Part shown: positions 1-15,283 of the stretch, piece by piece
Layout: each line of letters begins with the position of its first letter
Position numbering within the stretch: the first letter of the stretch is position 1
Source of the DNA: Agromyces badenianii
GTDB lineage: Bacteria; Actinomycetota; Actinomycetes; Actinomycetales; Microbacteriaceae
Assembly (NCBI RefSeq): GCF_003070885.1
Contig: NZ_CP028913.1
Span: 1,240,001-1,304,000, forward strand
Length of the DNA: 64,000 bases
Direction: 5' to 3'
The notes under the pieces: model-generated
What the model was told of the DNA's origin: nothing
What the model saw: the letters and a program-made list of their open reading frames with translations, nothing else
The model's database searches: none
Translations under genes and position numbers: made by a program

Positions 1-2647
<2,647 letters not shown>

Positions 2648-2650
2648 GGC

Positions 2651-3253
2651 TCAGCGCACCGCGAGATGCACGACGAGCGCCGCCGCGCAGGCCCAGATGA
2701 GGCTCGCGAAGGTGCCGATGATGAAGCGCTCGCGCGCCTCGGGTGCTTCGAGCTCGGTGAAGCGGCCGACACCCTTGACGGCGACGACGATCGCCAGCGC
2801 TTCGGGAAAGCCCGCGATGATCGCGCCCGCAGAGCCGATGCGCTCGAGCACGCCGATGGTGAGTCCGCCGCGCAGCACTTCGCGTCGACCGCTGGGCTGC
2901 ACTCCTCGGTGCTCCTCATCGGCCGAGCGCTTCTCGGCGACGATGATGCCGCCGTGCAGGCCCGGTGCCACCGTCGTGCCCATCGCGAGATCGAGGGCGG
3001 TGGCCGCGGCGGGGCTGCCGCCGAAGATCGCGACGGTGAGCCCGAGCACCGTGATGAGCGGTGCGAGTCCGAACTGCGCCGGGCCGGTGGCCGATGCCGC
3101 GGCGAGGAGCGCGACGGCGAGGGTGCCGACGGCGAACCAGATGTACGTGCGGCGCGGCCGAAGGTATGCGAGCACCGAGAGGGCAGCGGCCGCGAGCAGT
3201 GAGACCACCAGAGCCGTCCAGGTGATGGCGTCGGCGACGACGATGAGATTCAT
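2651..3253 (-). CDS. Multipass membrane protein paired with SatD-type regulator
   Basis: A 200-residue integral membrane protein of unrecognised function. Hydrophobic segments lie near residues 8-30, 36-56, 62-90, 140-160 and 178-197, broken by a basic loop with KRSADEEHRG near 105. The stretch IGVLERIGSAGAI...VVAVKGVGRF...ERFIIGT resembles a conserved actinobacterial membrane family often found beside SatD genes (recollection). Its ATG overlaps the stop of the upstream SatD-like gene as ATGA, so both are made from one transcript and probably act together. No catalytic motif is visible; a sensor or transporter role would be a guess. Confidence 0.8.
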   Translation of the reverse strand: MNLIVVADAITWTALVVSLLAAAALSVLAYLRPRRTYIWFAVGTLAVALLAAASATGPAQFGLAPLITVLGLTVAIFGGSPAAATALDLAMGTTVAPGLHGGIIVAEKRSADEEHRGVQPSGRREVLRGGLTIGVLERIGSAGAIIAGFPEALAIVVAVKGVGRFTELEAPEARERFIIGTFASLIWACAAALVVHLAVR

Positions 3254-3855
3254 GCGCGGGCTCCCGTGGAGGTATCGAGGTTCTCGAGCAGCCTAGCGAG
3301 CGCGGGCACGGCGTCGAGCTCCGCACGGATGTTGGCGGATTTCATGCGCGAGCTGATCGCCGGCGCGCTCACCCCGAGCTCATCGGCGATGTCCGACTGC
3401 AGTGCACCTGCGACGATGCGGTCGTACACTTCCCACCCCTGGTCGGATCGGCGCTCGCGCAGGAGGAGGGCGAGCTTGAACAGCGCCTCGACGTGCGCGG
3501 CGTCCTCGTGCGCTGCTTCGATCGCGAGCCGTGGCGAGCTCTTCTTGGCGCGCTCGACCGCGTCGCGTGCGGCGAAGAACGCCTCGCCGCTCGCCTCCCG
3601 GATGTCGGCCGGAAGGGGCGTTCGCACCTCGCCGCAGCCGATCCCGACGCTCCACGCTCCGTCGCGTGTGAGCTCGAAGACGACGTCGACCACTGTTCGC
3701 GCGTCGGAGGTGATCAGCTGGATCTCGTCGCCCGCGTTGCGGGCGACCGGCAGGAGGAGTTCGTCGCCGTGCTCGCGCTGGATTCGATCGCGCGCGGCGC
3801 CTGCGAGATCGGCATGCGTGCGGCTGGCGACCTGGTCGGCGGTGACGACGATCAT
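3250..3855 (-). CDS. SatD-family protein with C-terminal helix-turn-helix
   Basis: About 201 residues. The N-terminus MIVVTADQVASR fits the SatD family pattern (xVxxDxVxSR). The C-terminus around residues 150-180 (IADELGVSAPAISSRMKSANIRAE) looks like a DNA-binding helix-turn-helix. I start it at 3855 because GAAGGAG sits 5 bases upstream; a longer version from 3876 would add seven residues with no ribosome site. It is first in a two-gene operon with the membrane protein at 2651. An 18-bp palindrome lies just upstream, suggesting autoregulation. SatD was first described in a streptococcal acid-tolerance locus; the function here is unknown. Confidence 0.75.
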   Translation of the reverse strand: MIVVTADQVASRTHADLAGAARDRIQREHGDELLLPVARNAGDEIQLITSDARTVVDVVFELTRDGAWSVGIGCGEVRTPLPADIREASGEAFFAARDAVERAKKSSPRLAIEAAHEDAAHVEALFKLALLLRERRSDQGWEVYDRIVAGALQSDIADELGVSAPAISSRMKSANIRAELDAVPALARLLENLDTSTGARA

Positions 3856-3879
3856 TCCGGCTCCTTCAGTATGCAAGCT

Positions 3880-3897
3880 TTATCTCGTACAAGATAA
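3880..3897. promoter_or_regulatory. 18-bp near-perfect palindrome, likely operator
   Basis: TTATCTCGTACAAGATAA is a palindrome with one mismatched pair, in an AT-rich patch 25 bases upstream of the SatD-type gene and 67 bases upstream of tyrS. The position suits a repressor site for the divergent SatD-type gene; binding by its own product is inference. Confidence 0.55.
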
Positions 3898-3951
3898 GCA
3901 TAGATCATTAATCTCGAATCGGTTAGAGGTGGAACCTAATCCATCCGCTGG

Positions 3952-3957
3952 TACCCT
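3952..3957 (+). promoter_or_regulatory. -10 box of tyrS, leaderless
   Basis: TACCCT ends 6 bases before the GTG start of tyrS, so transcription should begin at the start codon itself. No spaced Shine-Dalgarno site exists, which supports a leaderless mRNA. Confidence 0.55.
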
Positions 3958-3963
3958 GACGGA

Positions 3964-5265
3964 GTGTCAGACCCCACGATCCTCAGTACCCAGCAGAACG
4001 ACGCCTCCTTCGCAGACGTCTGGGAAGAGCTCGTCTGGCGCGGCCTCGTGCACGTGTCGACCGATCAGGCTGCGCTGAAGGAGCTTCTCGCGGGCGAGCC
4101 GATCACGTACTACTGCGGATTCGACCCGACGGCACCGAGCCTGCACCTCGGCAATCTCGTGCAGCTCCTCGTGATGCGGCGCCTCCAGCTCGCCGGCCAC
4201 AGGCCGCTCGGCCTGGTCGGCGGTTCGACGGGCCTGATCGGTGATCCGAGGCCGACGGCCGAACGCACGCTCAACACCAAGGAGACCGTCGCCGAGTGGG
4301 TCGGGTACCTCCAGGGCCAGGTCTCGAGGTTCCTCTCCGCCGAGGGCCGCAACCCCGTGCGGCTCGTGAACAACCTCGACTGGACCGGCGGGCTCTCCGC
4401 CATCGACTTCCTGCGTGACATCGGCAAGCACTACCGAGTCGGCACGATGCTGAAGAAGGACGCGGTCGCGTCGCGGCTCAACTCCGACGCCGGCATCAGC
4501 TACACCGAGTTCAGCTACCAGATCCTGCAGGGCTTCGACTACCTCGAGCTCTACCGCCAGCACGGCTGCGTGCTGCAGACCGGCGGCAGCGACCAGTGGG
4601 GCAACCTCACGAGCGGCACCGATCTCATCCATCGGGTCGAGGGCGCGAGCGTGCACGCGATCGGCACCCCGCTCGTGACCAATGCCGACGGCACGAAGTT
4701 CGGCAAGAGCGAGGGCAATGCGATCTGGCTGGATGCCTCGATGTGCAGCCCGTACGCGTTCTACCAGTTCTGGCTGAACACCGATGATGCCGATGTCATC
4801 TCGCGGCTGAAGATCTTCACGTTCCTCAGTCGAGAGCGCATCGAGCAACTCGGAGAGCTCGTCGAGACCGAGCCCTTCAAGCGCGAGGCCCAGCGGGTGC
4901 TCGCCTCGGAAGTGACCACGCTGGTGCACGGAGCCGACGCGACCGACGCGGTCATCGCGGCGTCGCGCGCACTGTTCGGGCAGGGCGATCTCGCTGCGCT
5001 CGATCCCGCAACGCTCGAGGCGGCCCTTCGCGAACTGCCGAACACGACGAGCACTGCGGATGCCTCGATCGTGCAGCTCCTCGTCGACACCGGCCTGGTC
5101 TCGAGTCAGAGCGAGGGCCGGCGCGCGATCGCGCAAGGGGGGGTGTCGCTCGACAACGTGCGCATCGACGACGAGGCGGCGACGCTCGACGGTCGCATCA
5201 CCGCCGGCGGCATGGCGGTGCTTCGTCGCGGCAAGAAGACCCTCGCGGGAATCTTCGTGAAGTAG
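3964..5265 (+). CDS. tyrS: Tyrosyl-tRNA synthetase
   Basis: Charges tRNA-Tyr with tyrosine in the cytoplasm. The 433-residue product has the usual bacterial length. The class I HIGH motif appears as HLGN near residue 60 (PTAPSLHLGNL), the KMSKS motif as KFGKS near residue 245, and tyrosine-binding segments as YYCGFDP and QILQGFDYLELY. A C-terminal S4 RNA-binding domain covers roughly residues 365-433 (SEGRRAIAQGGVSLDNVRI). It starts with GTG directly after a -10 box and is monocistronic, ending in a hairpin terminator before the rRNA operon. Confidence 0.97.
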   Translation: MSDPTILSTQQNDASFADVWEELVWRGLVHVSTDQAALKELLAGEPITYYCGFDPTAPSLHLGNLVQLLVMRRLQLAGHRPLGLVGGSTGLIGDPRPTAERTLNTKETVAEWVGYLQGQVSRFLSAEGRNPVRLVNNLDWTGGLSAIDFLRDIGKHYRVGTMLKKDAVASRLNSDAGISYTEFSYQILQGFDYLELYRQHGCVLQTGGSDQWGNLTSGTDLIHRVEGASVHAIGTPLVTNADGTKFGKSEGNAIWLDASMCSPYAFYQFWLNTDDADVISRLKIFTFLSRERIEQLGELVETEPFKREAQRVLASEVTTLVHGADATDAVIAASRALFGQGDLAALDPATLEAALRELPNTTSTADASIVQLLVDTGLVSSQSEGRRAIAQGGVSLDNVRIDDEAATLDGRITAGGMAVLRRGKKTLAGIFVK

Positions 5266-5283
5266 TCGTTTCGACGCTCTTCA

Positions 5284-5329
5284 GGGCTCCGGTCGCGCAC
5301 TTCGGTGGGCGCCCGGAGCCCTTGTTTTT
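5284..5329 (+). terminator. Rho-independent terminator of tyrS
   Basis: GGGCTCCGG pairs with CCGGAGCCC around a 20-base loop and is followed by TTGTTTTT. It lies 18 bases after the tyrS stop and separates it from the rRNA promoter. Confidence 0.85.
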
Positions 5330-5369
5330 CGGGCCTCAGCGCGCGACACGCCCGGGATGCAGCCGGAAG

Positions 5370-5398
5370 TTGCACGCCCCCCGGATTCCACGTAATGT
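5370..5398 (+). promoter_or_regulatory. rRNA operon promoter
   Basis: TTGCAC (-35) and TAATGT (-10) with a 17-base spacer form the best sigma-70-type promoter in the window. Transcription would start near 5405, giving a leader of about 370 bases before 16S. Expected control by ppGpp and growth rate is general knowledge, not seen here. Confidence 0.75.
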
Positions 5399-5775
5399 AA
5401 TCACTCGTTGCCCCACAGGAGCGGAAGAGCGGAACTGCTGAGAAGCATCCAGCTCATCCTCCTCAAGCGGCACGAAGATCCCAAACCATGAAGACATCGT
5501 CTCCATGTGTTTGAAGCTTTCGGTTCCATCCTTTCAGGATGCCCGAATGAGAACGAAAAGCTCCGGCAGTTCGATCCGATGAGGATCGAGCACCGGGTGC
5601 GTCCGTTCCTTGAGAACTCAACAGCGTGCACTATGTTCAATGCCAATTTTTGAACCCTGTCCTGGTCTTTTGGCCGGGTGGGATTCCTTTGATTGATGGA
5701 CAATTTGATTCTAAGTAGTCAGTTGTTTCTCTGTCAGTGATTGATACTCTCAATGCCTTCGGGTGTTGGAACCAG
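5399..5775 (+). other. rRNA leader with antitermination-like box and pre-16S processing arm
   Basis: No gene. It holds TTGAGAACTCAACAG near 5610, a motif typical of actinobacterial rRNA leaders that recurs as TTGAGAACT in the 16S-23S spacer near 7614 and probably recruits antitermination factors. The stretch 5624-5644 (GCGTGCACTATGTTCAATG) is largely complementary to 7391-7408 (CATTGACATAGGTGCTCG) beyond the 16S 3' end, so the two should form the RNase III processing stem enclosing 16S. Confidence 0.65.
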
Positions 5776-10886
<5,111 letters not shown>

Positions 10887-11093
10887 ACACTCACACGATT
10901 TGAACTCATTCAAGTAAAGGCCGTGTGTGTGGCCCAAGATACGCTCGCGTCCACTCTGTGGTTCCCTTCAGACGGAAACCCAACACAACACAACACAGAC
11001 ACCTGTGCACCCCCAACCCGTGTGGTTGGTGGTGTCAGGCAACCGAGACCACACACCCACCCCACAACATGTGGCGGGCGAGGTGTGGCAAGA
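10887..11093 (+). other. 23S-5S spacer with pre-23S processing arm
   Basis: A spacer of about 207 bases with no gene. Bases 10935-10956 (AAGATACGCTCGCGTCCACTCT) are complementary to 7625-7644 upstream of 23S, with a 12-base perfect core GCTCGCGTCCAC, forming the pre-23S stem. The rest is rich in CA/AC repeats (CCCAACACAACACAACACAG near 10979) and a second hairpin CCAACC...GGTTGG near 11012-11030. Confidence 0.65.
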
Positions 11094-11212
11094 GTTTCGG
11101 CGGCCATAGCGCGAGGGAAACGCCCGGACACATTCCGAACCCGGAAGCTAAGACTCGCAGCGCCGATGGTACTGCAGGGGCGACCCTGTGGGAGAGTAGG
11201 ACACCGCCGGAC
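11094..11212 (+). rRNA. rrf: 5S ribosomal RNA
   Basis: About 118 bases beginning GTTTCGGCGGCCATAGCG and ending CACCGCCGGAC, whose ends pair. It contains the conserved ACATTCCGAACCCGGAAG loop and GCGCCGATGGTACTGCAGGG. Last gene of the rRNA operon. Ends are estimated by comparison with remembered actinobacterial 5S. Confidence 0.95.
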
Positions 11213-11224
11213 AATCATTGAGGA

Positions 11225-11260
11225 GAATGGCCACCCGAAGACGGGTGGCCATTCTTCGTT
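11225..11260 (+). terminator. rRNA operon terminator
   Basis: GAATGGCCACCCG and CGGGTGGCCATTC form a perfect 13-bp stem around AAGA, followed by TTCGTT. It lies 12 bases after 5S. Confidence 0.9.
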
Positions 11261-11296
11261 AACGGGGCACCTCACAGTGTGGCCCGCATTACGGTT

Positions 11297-11313
11297 GAGT
11301 TCCATGGGAACTC
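11297..11313. promoter_or_regulatory. 17-bp inverted repeat upstream of the repeat-protein gene
   Basis: GAGTTCC ATG GGAACTC is a perfect 7+7 inverted repeat located 20 bases before the preferred GTG start at 11333, beside a TTGAGT that could act as a -35. It could be an operator or a small RNA hairpin; the binding factor is unknown. Confidence 0.4.
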
Positions 11314-11332
11314 CACACACGACGGGATTATC

Positions 11333-13168
11333 GTGAGCGACTCCAGGCAGGACTCGGCGGATCAGGGGCGTCCTGATCGGCGCGATCAGCGAAGCCAGGG
11401 CGCTGATTCGTCGGCCCGTGGATCTGCCGCTCGCGGAGGTGCCGCCGGCGGCCGGCCCGCTTCTGGACGATCGGGATCCGGAGCTCGTGACGGTTCCGCT
11501 CCGAAACGCCCGTATGGCGACCGCGACAAGAAGCCGTATGGCGACCGTGATGCGAAGCGCCCGTACGGCGACCGCGACAAGAAGCCGTATGGCGACCGTG
11601 ATGCGAAGCGTCCGTACGGCGACCGCGACAAGAAGCCCTACGGTGATCGCGACGCGAAGAAGCCGTACGGTCATCGCGATGACAAGAAGCCGTATGGCGA
11701 CCGTGATGCGAAGCGTCCGTACGGCGACCGCGACAAGAAGCCCTACGGCGATCGTGACGCGAAGCGTCCCTACGGTGATCGCGATGACAAGAAGCCGTAT
11801 GGCGACCGCGACAAGAAGCCGTATGGCGACCGCGACAAGAAGCCCTACGGCGACCGCGACAAGAAGCCCTACGGCGACCGCGACAAGAAGCCCTACGGCG
11901 ATCGTGACGCGAAGCGTCCTTACGGTGACCGCGACAATAAGCCGTACGGCGACAAGAAGCCCTACGGTGATCGCGACGCGAAGCGTCCGTACGGGGACCG
12001 TGACAAGAAGCCGTATGGCGACCGCGACAATAAGCCGTACGGCGACAAGAAGCCCTACGGTGACCGTGACGCGAAGCGTCCCTATGGTGACCGTGACGCG
12101 AAGCGTCCCTACGGCGACCGGAAGCCCTACGGCGACGCGCCCCGGGGCGGCGGCCGTACGGGTGCACGCGACGAGCAGCGTGAGGCACCGCGCGAGAACT
12201 ACGGGGCAGCCGAGCTGCAGGTGCGCCCGCGGCACGACGATCCGGAGATCGACGAGTCGATCGAAGCCCGCGATCTCGACAAGGGCGCCCGCGCCGAGCT
12301 GAAGACCCTGAGCAAGGAGAACGCGGACTGGGTCGCTCGTCACCTCGTCGCGGCATCCGAGTTGCTCGATGACGACCCCGAGCTCGCGCACCAGCACGCG
12401 CTCTCGGCTGCGCGCCGTGCCGGGCGCATCGCGGTAGTGCGCGAGACCTTGGCGATCACCGCGTACGCGACGGGCGACTTCGCGCTCGCTCTCCGCGAAC
12501 TGCGCACCTATCGGCGCATCTCGGGCAGCAACGAGCAACTGCCGCTCATGGTCGACAGCGAGCGCGGGGTCGGTCGACCCGACCGTGCGCTCGAGGTGGG
12601 CCGTGCGGTCGATCGCAGCACACTGCCGGCCGCGGTGCAGGTGGGACTCGCGATCGCGATGTCGGGCGCTCGTCTCGACCTCGGCCAGCCCGAGATCGCT
12701 CTTGCCGAACTCGAGATCCCGCAGCTCGACCCCGACCGTGCGTTCTCGTACAGCCCGGCACTCTTCTCCGCGTATGCCGAGGTGCTCGAGGAGCTCGGGC
12801 GTGCGGCGGAAGCAGCGACGTGGCGCGCTCGCGCAGACCGGGCGGAGGCGGCCCTGGGCGGCCCGGCCGAGGCCGAGTCGATCGAGATCTTCGAGGTCGA
12901 GATCGACGAGCTCCCGGATGAGGCAATCTCGGATGAGGCAATCTCGGACGAGGCATCCGTCGAACCCGACGATGCGGATGTCGCGGCACCGGCCGATTCC
13001 GGCGATGCGCCGGCGCCGGCGCCGGCGCCCGAAGCGGGCGATGACTTCGACGGTGACCCCGGCGATGTGCTCGAAGACGACGTGGCGGCGGTGCTCGCCG
13101 AGGGGGCCGCGCTCGAGGCCGATGAGAACGAGGGCACGCCCGGTGGGCCTGTTCCGCGCGAAGACTGA
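11333..13168 (+). CDS. TPR-like protein with long PYGDRD repeat N-terminus (Rv1691-like position)
   Basis: About 611 residues. Residues ~58-268 are 26 units built on K-(K/R)-P-Y-G-D-R-D, highly charged and surely disordered. Residues ~300-470 are helical, with paired-helix segments such as ASELLDDDPELAHQHALSAARRAGRIA, typical of TPR-type repeats. The last ~130 residues are acidic and Pro/Ala rich. By position (after tyrS, before the HAD gene) it matches M. tuberculosis Rv1691, a ~250-residue TPR protein, so the repeat arm is an extra. GTG 11333 is preferred; GTG 11279 would add 18 residues. The mixed basic/acidic tandem arm suggests RNA or protein binding; the function is unknown. Confidence 0.8.
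   Translation: MSDSRQDSADQGRPDRRDQRSQGADSSARGSAARGGAAGGRPASGRSGSGARDGSAPKRPYGDRDKKPYGDRDAKRPYGDRDKKPYGDRDAKRPYGDRDKKPYGDRDAKKPYGHRDDKKPYGDRDAKRPYGDRDKKPYGDRDAKRPYGDRDDKKPYGDRDKKPYGDRDKKPYGDRDKKPYGDRDKKPYGDRDAKRPYGDRDNKPYGDKKPYGDRDAKRPYGDRDKKPYGDRDNKPYGDKKPYGDRDAKRPYGDRDAKRPYGDRKPYGDAPRGGGRTGARDEQREAPRENYGAAELQVRPRHDDPEIDESIEARDLDKGARAELKTLSKENADWVARHLVAASELLDDDPELAHQHALSAARRAGRIAVVRETLAITAYATGDFALALRELRTYRRISGSNEQLPLMVDSERGVGRPDRALEVGRAVDRSTLPAAVQVGLAIAMSGARLDLGQPEIALAELEIPQLDPDRAFSYSPALFSAYAEVLEELGRAAEAATWRARADRAEAALGGPAEAESIEIFEVEIDELPDEAISDEAISDEASVEPDDADVAAPADSGDAPAPAPAPEAGDDFDGDPGDVLEDDVAAVLAEGAALEADENEGTPGGPVPRED
11501..12138 (+). repeat. In-frame minisatellite coding for 26 PYG units
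   Basis: Tandem units of 24 or 27 bases, with a few 15-18, encode KKPYGDRD, AKRPYGDRD, DKKPYGDRD or NKPYGD. Third-base differences between units show that they are not all recent copies, while runs of five near-identical KKPYGDRD units around 11800-11900 suggest recent expansion. Every indel is a multiple of three, so selection keeps the frame. The array makes long open frames on other strands and frames that are artefacts. Confidence 0.95.
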
Positions 13169-14174
13169 GTCGTCCACCCCGCTCGACGGGGTGGACGCGG
13201 TGCTCGCGGATCTCGACGGCGTGGTCTACGCGGGCGCGCACGCGATTCCGCACGCCGTCGACAGCCTGAACCTCGCGAAGCAGCACCGGGCTGTCGGCTA
13301 CATCACGAACAACGCGTCGCGCAGCGATGCATCCGTCGCCCGTCATCTCGCCGATCTCGGCCTCGATGTCGAGTCGAGCGATGTCGTGACGTCGCCGCAG
13401 GCGGCGATGACCCTGCTCGGCGAGCACGTGGCGCCGGGCGCCCTCGTGCTCGTCATCGGCGGCGAGGGCATCACCGCCGAGCTCGACAAGCGCGGGTATC
13501 GCATCACGCGTTCGGCCGACGACGGGCCCGACGCCGTCGTGCAGGGCTTCACTCCCGAGATCGGCTGGCGCGAACTGGCCGAGGCGTCATTCGCGCTGCG
13601 CGTCGAGGGCGGGCCGGATGCCGCGAACCCGGGCATTCCCTGGATCGCGACGAACATGGACTGGACGATCCCGGTCGCTCGCGGCATCGCGCCCGGTAAC
13701 GGCACCCTCGTCTCGGCAGTGCACACCGCAGTCGGGCGGTTTCCGCTGGTCGCGGGAAAGCCCGAGACGCCGATCTTCGACGAGGCCCGACGTCGCTTCG
13801 CCGCCGAGCAGCCGCTCATGGTCGGCGACCGGCTCGACACCGACATCCTCGGGGCGAGGCGTGCCGGCATGTTGAGTGCGCTCGTGCTCACCGGCATCGA
13901 CCGTGCGAAGCAGGTGCTCGCAGCGCCTGCGTCGAGTCGGCCCGACTTCATCCTCGCCGACCTCGCCGGCCTGCACGAACCGTACCCGGCGACCGAGCAG
14001 GCTCGCGGCGTGACGCGCGTCGGAGCGGCTCGCGTGCGAGTCGCGGGCAACCGCGTCGAGATCGTCGACGACGGCGGGAACCAGCTCGACCTGCTCCGCG
14101 CGGCGTGCGCGGCGATCTGGGACTCGGGGATCGGCATCCACGTGCTCGACGTTCCGGCGCGACTCTACAGCTGA
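13143..14174 (+). CDS. HAD-superfamily hydrolase, NagD/phosphoglycolate-phosphatase type
   Basis: A 343-residue phosphatase of the class IIA HAD group. Motif I is DLDGVVYAG near residues 21-29, motif II TNNAS near 60, and motif III/IV K-PE near 206 with GDRLDTDILGARRAGM near 228. The substrate is probably a small phosphorylated metabolite; homologs in this genomic position (Rv1692) are described as glycerol-3-phosphate phosphatase, which I recall rather than see. GTG 13143 overlaps the end of the TPR gene by 26 bases. A C-terminal extension of about 70 residues beyond the HAD fold (VTRVGAARVRVAGNRVEIVDDGG) is shared with actinobacterial homologs. Confidence 0.88.
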   Translation: MGLFRAKTESSTPLDGVDAVLADLDGVVYAGAHAIPHAVDSLNLAKQHRAVGYITNNASRSDASVARHLADLGLDVESSDVVTSPQAAMTLLGEHVAPGALVLVIGGEGITAELDKRGYRITRSADDGPDAVVQGFTPEIGWRELAEASFALRVEGGPDAANPGIPWIATNMDWTIPVARGIAPGNGTLVSAVHTAVGRFPLVAGKPETPIFDEARRRFAAEQPLMVGDRLDTDILGARRAGMLSALVLTGIDRAKQVLAAPASSRPDFILADLAGLHEPYPATEQARGVTRVGAARVRVAGNRVEIVDDGGNQLDLLRAACAAIWDSGIGIHVLDVPARLYS

Positions 14175-14263
14175 GCCCTACGGGCCCTCGCGACCGTCGC
14201 CGTTTTCGTCGGATCAGTCCGTGCCCGCGGTCCGGCGTTCACCGGAGCGTCGGCAGGTCGAGG

Positions 14264-14269
14264 TAGCGT
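14264..14269 (+). promoter_or_regulatory. -10 box, leaderless start of the 14276 gene
   Basis: TAGCGT ends 6 bases before GTG 14276. This would start a leaderless transcript for the small ORF-tlyA-nadK-recN operon, independent of the HAD gene. Confidence 0.5.
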
Positions 14270-14275
14270 TGAAGG

Positions 14276-14470
14276 GTGAGCGCTGAAACCGGTCGACCCG
14301 CCGAGGCTGAGACGATCGCGGCAGAGCCCGACGGGGCATCCGCGTCGGTGCCCGGTGTGCTCGCCGAGATCGAAGCGCGACCGCTCGCCGAGCGCGCCGA
14401 GGGCTACCAGGCCCTCGCCGATCAGCTGCGCACCCAGCTCGAGCACTCCGATCCCTCGCTGCGCTCCTGA
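14276..14470 (+). CDS. Small conserved protein between HAD gene and tlyA (Rv1693-like)
   Basis: 64 residues, hydrophilic. The C-terminal half (VLAEIEARPLAERAEGYQALADQLRTQLEHSD) should form an amphipathic helix pair. M. tuberculosis has a ~58-residue gene (Rv1693) in the same slot, which supports reality and conservation. The GTG start follows a -10 box by six bases and the gene ends 3 bases before tlyA. No function is known; a role with TlyA would be inference from linkage only. Confidence 0.75.
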   Translation: MSAETGRPAEAETIAAEPDGASASVPGVLAEIEARPLAERAEGYQALADQLRTQLEHSDPSLRS

Positions 14471-14473
14471 CGC

Positions 14474-15283
14474 ATGGTCGAACAACGACTCGACGCCGCC
14501 CTCGCGGCACGCGGACTCGCCAGGTCTCGCACGCACGCGGCCACGCTCATCGCATCGGGCGTCGTGACCGTCGACGGCCGGCCGGTCGTCAAGGCCGCGT
14601 CGAAGGTCGGCGACGAGGCTCTGCTCGAGGTCGCGTCATCCGATCACTACGTCAGTCGGGCGGCGCACAAGCTCATCGCCGGCCTCGACGGGTTCGGCGT
14701 CGAGGTGGCGGGCCGAGTCGCGCTCGATGCGGGCGCCTCGACCGGCGGGTTCAGCCAGGTGCTGCTCGAGCGGGGCGCCCGCCGGGTGCTCGCGGTCGAC
14801 GTCGGGCACGATCAGCTCGCCCCCGAACTCGCGGGCACGCCCGGCCTCGTGCTCGTCGAGGGATGCAACGTGCGCCACCTCGACGCCGCGCGCCTCGCCG
14901 AACTGACGGGGGTCGCCGAGCGCCCGTCGCTCGTCGTCGCCGACCTCTCGTTCATCTCTCTCACTGTGGTGCTGCCCGCGCTGCGAGCCACGGCGACGGA
15001 TGACGCGGACTTCGTGCTGCTCGTCAAGCCGCAGTTCGAGGTGGGCCGCGGGGGAGTGCGCGAGGGTGTGGTGCGCGACCCCGGTCTCCGCGCCGAGGCG
15101 GTCTCGACGGTGCTCTGGGCGGCCTTCGACGAAGGACTCGGCACCGCCGGCATCCTGTCCTCCCCAATCGCGGGCGGTCACGGAAACCTCGAATACCTCG
15201 TGCATCTGAGCGCTACGCGCGGCTCGAATCCGACAGAATGGACAGGTCTGGTCGACGAACTGACGGGGAGGGCGAAGGCGTGA
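14474..15283 (+). CDS. tlyA: 16S/23S rRNA 2'-O-methyltransferase TlyA
   Basis: Methylates ribose 2'-OH groups in rRNA; in mycobacteria C1409 of 16S and C1920 of 23S, where its loss gives capreomycin resistance. The 269 residues begin with an S4-type RNA-binding domain (RLDAALAARGLARSRTHAATLI, residues 4-60), followed by a Rossmann methyltransferase fold with the SAM motif ALDAGASTGGFSQVLL near 83-98. Catalytic K-D-K-E candidates are the lysine in YVSRAAHKL, the aspartate in VVADLSFISL, and the LLVKPQFE segment (Lys and Glu). Its stop overlaps the nadK start as GTGA. Confidence 0.93.
   Translation: MVEQRLDAALAARGLARSRTHAATLIASGVVTVDGRPVVKAASKVGDEALLEVASSDHYVSRAAHKLIAGLDGFGVEVAGRVALDAGASTGGFSQVLLERGARRVLAVDVGHDQLAPELAGTPGLVLVEGCNVRHLDAARLAELTGVAERPSLVVADLSFISLTVVLPALRATATDDADFVLLVKPQFEVGRGGVREGVVRDPGLRAEAVSTVLWAAFDEGLGTAGILSSPIAGGHGNLEYLVHLSATRGSNPTEWTGLVDELTGRAKA

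Noticed and set aside
11501..12138. CRISPR-like array
   Set aside because: Units are contiguous in-frame codon repeats with no unique spacers, and the frame continues into a normal protein.
10910..13177. Very long antisense open frame across the repeat gene (minus strand, ~755 codons)
   Set aside because: It arises because the 24/27-bp repeat has no stop in that frame; its translation is low-complexity VAV/LLVAVRL and it runs into 5S rRNA.
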